Part shown: positions 57,007-64,000 of the stretch, piece by piece
How the letters are laid out: every line of letters starts with the position of its first letter
How positions within the stretch are numbered: position 1 is the first letter of the stretch
DNA from: Sorghum bicolor
Taxonomy: Eukaryota; Streptophyta; Magnoliopsida; Poales; Poaceae
NCBI RefSeq assembly: GCF_000003195.3
Contig: NC_012871.2
Location: 45,889,110 to 45,953,109, forward strand
Reading direction: 5' to 3'
DNA length: 64,000 nt
The notes under the pieces: model-generated
Told to the model about the DNA's origin: nothing
What the model saw: the letters and a program-made list of their open reading frames with translations, nothing else
Database searches by the model: none
Program-made: the position numbers and the translations under genes

Positions 57007-58849
57007 ATGGTCAAGCCACAAGTGTGTTGCTTAGTGCTTTGGATGGTGATGAGTACAATAGAGTGATTGGTGTTGACATTGCCAAGTAAATACGGGATAC
57101 TTTGCACCTTGCACATGAAGGAGTTGACAAAGTAAGGAAGGCAAGAATTGATTTGATGATGGCCAAGCTCAACCGGTTTGTTATCTTGGATGGAGAAGGG
57201 CCACAAGAGATGTTTGATAGTTGATGTCCTTGGTGGGCAAGATTAGAGGCTATGGTTGTGATGAGTTAGATGATCATAAAGTTGTCAAGATTATTTTGAA
57301 AGCTTATTCACCAAGAAATGAGACCGTAGTCACTCTAATTAGAGACAAGAAGAAGTTTGAGTACTTCACACCAAATGATGTACTTGGGAGGATTTTGACA
57401 TTTGATATGCAAAGAGAAGAAGCAAATGAAAGAAAGAAGCTTGGTGAGCTGCAAGCAAAGCTAGAAGGCATCAAGATCAATGATGATATAGCTCTCAAAG
57501 CCAACAAGTCAACCAAACGACCCTCTACAAGCAAGTCCAAGTCCAACAAGCAAGCATCAACTAGCAAGACCAAAGCACCAAAGCAAATCAAAGAAGTAGA
57601 GACAACATCATCATCAAGTGAAGATAAAAGTGATAGTGAACAATATGAGAAAGTGCAAGATATTGCTCTCTTTTTGAGAAGATATCAAAAGGGACTCAAA
57701 AAGCAAGGCTACAAGTTAGTGAAGAGGAAGTTCCCAAATAAGAAGAAGAGGCTATGCTACAATTGTGGAAGCACCAAACATCTCATTGCTCATTGTCCTC
57801 ATGAAATCGAAGACAATAATTACAAGAGAGACAAGAAAGAGAACAAGACCGACTACAAAAAGAGCAATAAGACACATGGGAGAAGCTCACATTGGACATG
57901 AATGGGACTCAACAAAAGATAGCTCAAGTGAGGAGGATGAAAAGATTGCAACTATAGCTATTCACAAGCCATCCTCCACACCAAGGCTCTTCAACAACAT
58001 GTTTGATGACGACTACTACTCCCCTCACATTTGTCTTATGGCAAAGGGTGAGAAGGTAAAATCCAAATCCAATCCTTCTCCCCCTAGTGACACATCTAGT
58101 AGTGATATAAGTGATTACTCTAGTGATGATGTGTCTAGTGATGAAGAAATTGATAACATAACTAAAAATTTGGATAGCAAGACCAAACTGTTCATCACTA
58201 AGCTAATGGAGGATTTAGAGAGTGTTCAAGCTGAGTTAGAATCTAGTGAAGAGACTCTTATCAAACAAGAGAACCTCTACATTGCTAGCAAGGAAGCTCT
58301 TGCATTAGAGAGAAGTGAGGTGGAATCCTTGCGCAAGGCTTTGGCTAAAGAGCAAGGGGCCCATGCTATCACAAAGAAAGCAAATATTGCCCTCAAGCAA
58401 AAGTATTGTGACTTAGATGGAAACTACAAGCAACTTGAGGAACAATATAGTATTCTTTGGGATAGCAACTCACATCCCTCTAAGGCAAAGGATGCCTCTA
58501 CTCCCTTCACTAGTCAAGGTTGTGGAAAATGTTATAATCTTGATTTGAATGCTTATTCTACTAACCTTGTAAACTTAGAGACTATGAGAAAGGAGATTGA
58601 AAGGCTCAATGAGATCATTAGTAAAAATTGCTTGGGTAGTAAGGCTCAAGTAAGTGATAAAAGGGAAAATGATCCAAAAGGACCTCAATTCAAGCAAGGG
58701 AGACATCCCTCAATCAAGCATGGGCTTGGATACATAATAGGAGCCAAGACAAATGGAAGAAAGATAATCAATGGCTATGAGTGTGTCATGTTTGAAAGGA
58801 AGGGCAAAATTGGTGTAGAGTGGCCTGCACAGATTGTGACAGTACAACG
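57007..58849 (+). pseudogene. Copia gag, 5'-deleted, frameshifted, 3'-truncated
   Basis: The UBN2-type gag core starts in mid-domain. An in-frame TAA near 57087 and a shift near 57217 precede the open frame 57221-57901, which contains GKIRGYGCDELDDHKVVKIILKAYSPRNETVVTLI. A Lys/Ser-rich linker and a CCHC zinc knuckle (C-YN-C-GSTK-H-LIAH-C, about 57755-57797) follow. Near 57870 the frame shifts again into 57765-58940, a coiled-coil, Glu/Ser-rich segment ending in GLGYIIGAKTNGRKIINGYECVMF, the conserved gag-pol junction of this group. The last ~30 codons of that frame, after 58849, belong to the inserted LTR. Capsid and nucleocapsid functions are lost. Confidence 0.88.
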
Positions 58850-61642
58850 TGTAATACCCGATTTTAAGGACAAAACCAGATATGCACCATTTGTGAGTTT
58901 TAAAAGTCAAATCTCACATATAGCTACAAATAAGGGGTAATATCAAAAGACAATGCATAAATATAACGTACATAGTATAAAAGAGATAACCTTAAGCAGC
59001 AAACAACGGAAGATAACTCCAACTTCGGGTATTAACTCCACTCTACAGGATCCAACTGACTGGTTGATCACAAGCCTAAAACATCTCCTGAAGGGTGGGG
59101 GAAATTGCAAGAGTGAGCACATATCGTACTCAACAAGTATAACCAGGGGTTCATGAGGCTCAATAATCTGATACTGGTTTGACTGCATTTAGCTTTTATA
59201 TGTAGATAGCATATTTATCATTGGATAGCAAATGTCAAGGTAGCATAGTAAATCCCATAACCACATGATCAATGTATACAAGAATTAAGAATAACACATA
59301 TAAACAACATAATAAACCATCATTTATTATCATTAATCATGTTCATCAGTGTCCATCTATTCCGTCAGTTTTCCGGGCCGCCCGTATCCGTGGGCACGGC
59401 TAGTATACCAGATTTAACACTCTGCAGAGGTTGTACATCTTTACCCATGAGTCATGATTTACCCTTTCGCCCGAGGCCCGTCGACCTCTTAGCTCACTTC
59501 CAAGGAAAGCCGGCAGGGTTCACTATGAAGTCTTTCAAAGGTTCGTCTAACAAGTTAGGGCCGCAAGGTTTCCTTTGCGCGCAGATATAGATACCCCCCT
59601 TCCGAATGGCACAATGACGCGCAGCCTATACACATAGGGACAGGGGCTCGCACTATACCCAAAACGGTTCAGCCCCTCCGCCCTTTCGGGTAACCTCTAA
59701 CAAGCTAGAAAAGCTTACTCATACTTGACTAAAGCCAGAGCCATATAGCCCTCATGGTTGTACGAGTTGTCCCAGCTTTTGCCAAGGGATAAGTCCTTAT
59801 GGAGGGTCAAGATCAATCTGTCAAAAGCCAGAGTTCTTTCCACCCTTTATGTTCAAGTTGCTAGAAAGCTTATTTTATTGTTTATTGTATATCCCAACAT
59901 TCGTGTTACATGATCATGGATTATATTCAAGCACTAGCAAGAACTACCCAAATGCATATCCAAATAGGTAACAAGGAATTCAGGATAACAATCATCTATA
60001 ATTTTGCTAAGGTCATCAAGGTGGACACATGCATATGATAAATGTTGTATTAATTGTGTATAGGTAACAAGGATGATCCCAAGTTATACTTGTCTTGATC
60101 AAAGCTCTCCTGAGCCTGCTGCTGGTCGTCAAAAGCTTGGCCTTGATCACCAACGCAAAGCTCACCGACTAAACTCGATCATCACTCAACAACACGCATT
60201 CCAATGTAGACAATCACACACGAAGCAAACAAGCTATAATTAGAACAATACACCAACAGTGGTAAAACAAATATAAAAGTTTATCAAAATATTCTACGCA
60301 GCGCTACGATCACATAAACGTAAAGATCACGAAAATCAGAATTAAAACGGAGAAGTTATGATTTTTCCAAGATTTCCTATAGATAAATAATTAATTAAAT
60401 GCTGCTGCGAAATTAAAAGTTTCAAAACTGAGAAATAATACTCCTAACATGTAGAGCTCGTAAATATAAATATAACGAAATTTGAATGGACAAAAACGGA
60501 GTTAAAACGAAGAAAATATGACCTAAACAAGTAAGTGTATTTTCTTTGTATTTCTTGATTTATTTTCGTAAAGAAAAACGGCCACAAACTCAAATGACAT
60601 CATCATAATGCCATCACGACATCATCAAGCTAACAACTACAGAGTTGGCACAGATCATAGCAAGAAAGCAAGGAACGGTGGCAATTTAGATTTACGTAAA
60701 ATAACCTGCAGCACCCTAGAACTCGATGGATGACAACTTCTGCAGATACATTGCAGTCGCGTGATAGCCGATAGATCGAACAGCAGGCAGCAGCAACCAG
60801 CAACCAAATTTCCACCTCCATATAGCAGCACGGCCTGAGAACGGAGCAGCCTTTTGTAGATGGAACTCGTGCACTCACGATGGAAATCGACTCCGCCCCG
60901 GTCGTGAACACTTGGACGCGTGTGCAGCAACTTTAACCAAACCAACGGAACGGATCAGAACCTGTAATCAACTTGGCCATGGACAGACACGGCAAACGGG
61001 ACATCAGAGTTGCGATGGCACAGAAGAAATCGTAGACTTTAGCGGTGGCAAAGGACAGGGAAATTCGGAACTTGCCGGTGTACGGGGCGGCGGCAACAGC
61101 ACGGCCGTATGGGTTGCGTGAGGACGGGTGTAGGGCAGCCGGCGGCTGTAGGTTCACATATGATTTCTAGATGCGCCAAAAAGATACATATATATACACG
61201 AGGGTTTGGACTAAGTTAGAGTCGAGCTAGGGTTTATTATTTTCGAAAATAATTAATTTGTAGAGATTGCTTGATGGACCAGAAACTCAAACGAGTGACT
61301 TAGGTTTGAAAGAAAAGATTTTGAGAGACTCTGAACGACGAAATCTGGAGCTGAGAGACAAGGAATTTGATTATAGAAGAATATAAAAGACATGTCAGAT
61401 AAGGAAGATCGACCTACAAAACGCATTTTAAAGACTTTGCTCACTCTCCACATACAAAGAAGCAACAAACAAACATCACATAGAACATATGTATCAGCAT
61501 GTATGCACAACAATGTTGCTATACCCTATGATAAATTTTATTTTGATGAAGAATATTATTTTCTATGTTTCATAAGCACAAAAAAATCATAATAAAATCA
61601 TTTTAGCTCTATTTCCAAGAAAACAATTTTTAGGGTGTTACA
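58850..61642 (-). repeat. 3' LTR of the young Gypsy element (2.8 kb)
   Basis: On the plus strand it runs TGTAATACCCG to GGTGTTACA. A TATATATA run near 61188-61195 on the minus-strand side is a possible promoter. Overlapping frames at 60630-61157 are LTR sequence without known domains. It breaks the Copia gag at 58849. Confidence 0.88.
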
Positions 61643-63810
61643 AATCTACCCCCTTAAAATGAATCTCGTCCTCGAGATTCGGAAGAGGTACGGATTCCAA
61701 AAGAGAAACAGGAACAAGATACTGACAACTATTTCAACTTCACAACTTGCACTCCAAAGATAAACACTTATGTCTTATGGTCATATCTCATGAACAAATT
61801 TTTCCGTAGAATATCCATTACTTATAATTGATCAAAATCCATCTTGACTACCAGCTTTTGACTCATACAACTCGAATTCGTGATAACTTAGCATGGATTT
61901 GCCTCCTCAGGTAGGAGTGGACCACCTTGATACTCAACTTTCTTCCCTGATGGTGCGGTTAAGAAAATTTTCCACTGGGTAGCATAGATCACTCCTTTAT
62001 GTGCACATAACTATGAGATATCTCAGAAGATAGTTATCACTTCAAAATGCATCATCCTGTGATATCAGGGTACTACCCCCCTTAAAATGAGGTTGATTGG
62101 GGGACACTAGAGGCTAGCTCTCCTATCTTTTTTTTTGGATGCTACACATCATAGTCTTTTAAATTTGTTTGTACCGAGTATCTTGATCTAAGGTTGGTTT
62201 CATCACTAAGTTCCAATTATCGGTACCTTAGTCACGGTTAAGTTGCTTCACTTGCGCATCCCACTTATAACTTCGTAAACTTTGGTGTCATCTGATCCTC
62301 ATAAACACAACTCTCAATCCATGAGTATCAGCCATGACATAAACCTCCATTGGTATTAGCACACTCCAAGTGGAATGATATCTTGAAACAAACCAACATA
62401 CGAAGCACTTGATGTCCTTGTAGATGTTCCAGTCATTAACCACTTCTTCTCTTTGTAACTTCTTTAATTAGGCTACCCCCCTTAAGATGATTCAACTAGG
62501 GGGGCAAGAAAGGTAGCTTGCATGTTTTCCAGACAAGTTAACTAACATTAAGAACTTCTGACATCCCAAAGATCTTATGTGCCAGAGAGCAAACAGGTAT
62601 CCTGAAATTTTCCTCGCGATATGAAAAACATCAGCGTAGTAAAACACATATACTCTTATTATGTGAATCCAATAGAGTTCTAGCTTATACCGTTAGAAAA
62701 CTTATGAAATTCCCTGCAACTTTCATATAGAAGACTTCCTTAGATTCTGTCTTTAAGCTTAGATAAAACAACCAAACATAATATCCATCCTGACAATGTC
62801 TCAGCAAAGGTGCAGTAACTTCTAGAAGTTATATATCAAGCTACTCAACTCATCTGGAGATGATCCTTATATTTTTGAAAAGCTTAGGAAATCCTCTACA
62901 ACTTTCGTATACAACTTTTTCCCAGATTTTGAAGTTAATTTAGCTGAAAATGAGAATTATCAGGTCTGTCCAGATTTTGAAACAGAACAGAAACATCCAA
63001 TTGTAAATGTCATACCTCAGGTTCTACTTATCCGAATAAGTTCCAGCTTATACTGTTGGAAATCTTAGAAAATTGTCTATAACTTTTCTATAGAACACTT
63101 TTCCAAATTCTATAGTCATATTTGTCTCAAACAGCAAGTACCCGAAACTGGTCCAGATTTCTTGACAGCACATATGTATCATCTTGTGATTTTTGTAACT
63201 TCCGAACCATAATAGCTATGAGGGTGATTCTTGCGGTCAGAGAAAGATCTTGAAGTCTAGTTGTTCCCAGAAAAAGTTGACAAACTTTGCATGATCAGAA
63301 CTTGAGATACACCAGAATTATTGTAGACTGCTCTAGAAATCAGCAAAGGGCAGAAACAAGAGATATCCTAACCCAACTACTTATTTCATTCATCCTTATG
63401 CCTTAGGCCTATGAACTAATGAATTTGTGAGGAAATTCCACAAGATCATTGCACTCATTACAAAGATCCAAATCAAGCATAAGCATAATAACAAACCAAC
63501 TAAGCATTGAAGGTTCACACTTCACTCAACTAGCGATACTACCGTTCTCTTCATAGTAAGGGTAGAGATCCTAAAACTTATATTTGAAAGACGCAAGAAG
63601 ATGGTAAGAAAAGGTTCTAAAAGCATATCAATCATGGAGTGAAGATGAGAACAAGTACTTTTAAAATAAGCAACAAGGTAGAGACAAATAGCAAGGATAG
63701 AGATATAGTATGGATGAAAATACCAAGGTTTATAGAGCAAGGATTTTATGACAATTTAAAAACCTTAAGACGACCAATTTCTAACTAGGCTTGCGTCCTA
63801 CAGTCAACAT
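61643..63810 (-). mobile_element. Internal region of the young Gypsy element, non-coding
   Basis: No protein domain is found on either strand. A polypurine-tract-like motif, TCATTTTAAGGGGGGTAG on the minus strand, occurs three times at about 61646-61662, 62073-62090 and 62473-62490, about 400 bases apart. Only the first adjoins the LTR. Confidence 0.75.
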
Positions 63811-63823
63811 TGCTTTGATACCA
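63811..63823 (-). other. Primer binding site (Met type) of the young Gypsy element
   Basis: On the minus strand TGGTATCAAAGCA, three bases from the LTR edge. It shows that the element reads leftward. Confidence 0.88.
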
Positions 63824-63826
63824 CTT

Positions 63827-64000
63827 TGTAATACCCGATTTTAAGGACAAAACCAGATATGCACCATTTGTGAGTTTTAGAAGTCAAATCTCACATATAG
63901 CTACAAATAAGGGGTAATATCAAAAGACAATGCATAAATATAACGTACATAGTATAAAAGAGATAACCTTAAGCAGCAAACAACGGAAGATAACTCCAAC
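63827..64000 (-). repeat. 5' LTR of the young Gypsy element, cut by the window end
   Basis: The first 174 bases correspond to 58850-59023 with a single difference (A versus G near 63879). Confidence 0.9.

Larger units (their letters stand above)
55559..58849 (+). mobile_element. Ty1/Copia (SIRE/Maximus-type) element, 5' part, truncated by a Gypsy insertion
   Basis: LTR 55559-57006 is followed directly by mid-gag, so the LTR's last part, the primer site and the gag start are deleted. The element stops at 58849, where a reverse Gypsy LTR begins. The LTR is the inverted counterpart of the solo LTR at 47049. Confidence 0.85.
58850..64000 (-). mobile_element. Young non-autonomous Gypsy element, reverse orientation, runs past the window end
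   Basis: 3' LTR 58850-61642, internal 61643-63826, 5' LTR from 63827 to beyond the window. On the minus strand a polypurine tract (AAGGGGGTAGATT) lies next to the 3' LTR and a Met-type primer site next to the 5' LTR. The internal part is only 2.2 kb and shows no coding domain, so the element is non-autonomous. The first 174 bases of the two LTRs differ at one position by eye, indicating a recent insertion. Confidence 0.9.

Overview
This window looks like plant nuclear DNA from a grass, most likely Andropogoneae (sorghum or a close relative). The evidence is nested LTR retrotransposons, Stowaway- and Tourist-like MITEs, and repeated short elements whose ends read GGCCTTGTTTAG/CTAAACAAGGCC, which I recall as abundant in sorghum. 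There is no bacterial-style operon, CRISPR array, rRNA or tRNA. Only one gene looks intact: a two-exon RABA4-type (Rab11-group) GTPase at 49554-53406.

Layout. 1-1540: end of a Gypsy-like element with an LTR fragment, then a broken PIF/Harbinger transposase. 1538-24855: a degenerate Ty3/Gypsy element whose gag is split by 17.3 kb of nested insertions. Inside gag sits reverse-oriented element A (3509-20788). Inside A sits element B (8263-19096, perfect TCCAC target duplication), which carries a broken gag and an intact ORF with two retropepsin-like domains. Inside B sit two solo LTRs (14202-15547, perfect CAAGT duplication; 16494-17717). That is four nesting levels. 24856-25572 and 39629-41415: the two parts of a large LTR interrupted by a third Athila-like element (25573-39628) with gag, protease and a third-ORF pseudogene. 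That pseudogene is cut by two solo LTRs, and a partial related element lies further 3'.

41962-45429: a PIF/Harbinger transposon with TIRs, TAA duplications, a nearly complete DDE transposase, and a second decayed reading frame resembling an RNase H1 N-terminal (viroplasmin-like) domain followed by a hydrophobic helix. 45430-48820: a MITE cluster, one member of which was split by a solo Copia LTR (perfect CTTTG duplication). 49554-53406: the Rab gene, whose 3.2 kb intron holds a reversed LINE fragment and a MITE. 55559-58849: a second copy of the same Copia LTR in inverted orientation plus decayed gag, truncated by a very young reverse Gypsy element (58850-64000+).

Reading across the window, eleven LTRs of one Athila-like lineage have repeatedly inserted into each other. 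None of these elements shows reverse transcriptase or integrase, so they appear non-autonomous. The most noteworthy candidates are the Harbinger-borne RNase H1-N-like/membrane ORF, the double-protease ORF, a possible internal promoter ahead of the third ORF, and a cluster of near-palindromic CCGGTANNACCGG motifs upstream of the Copia LTR TATA box.
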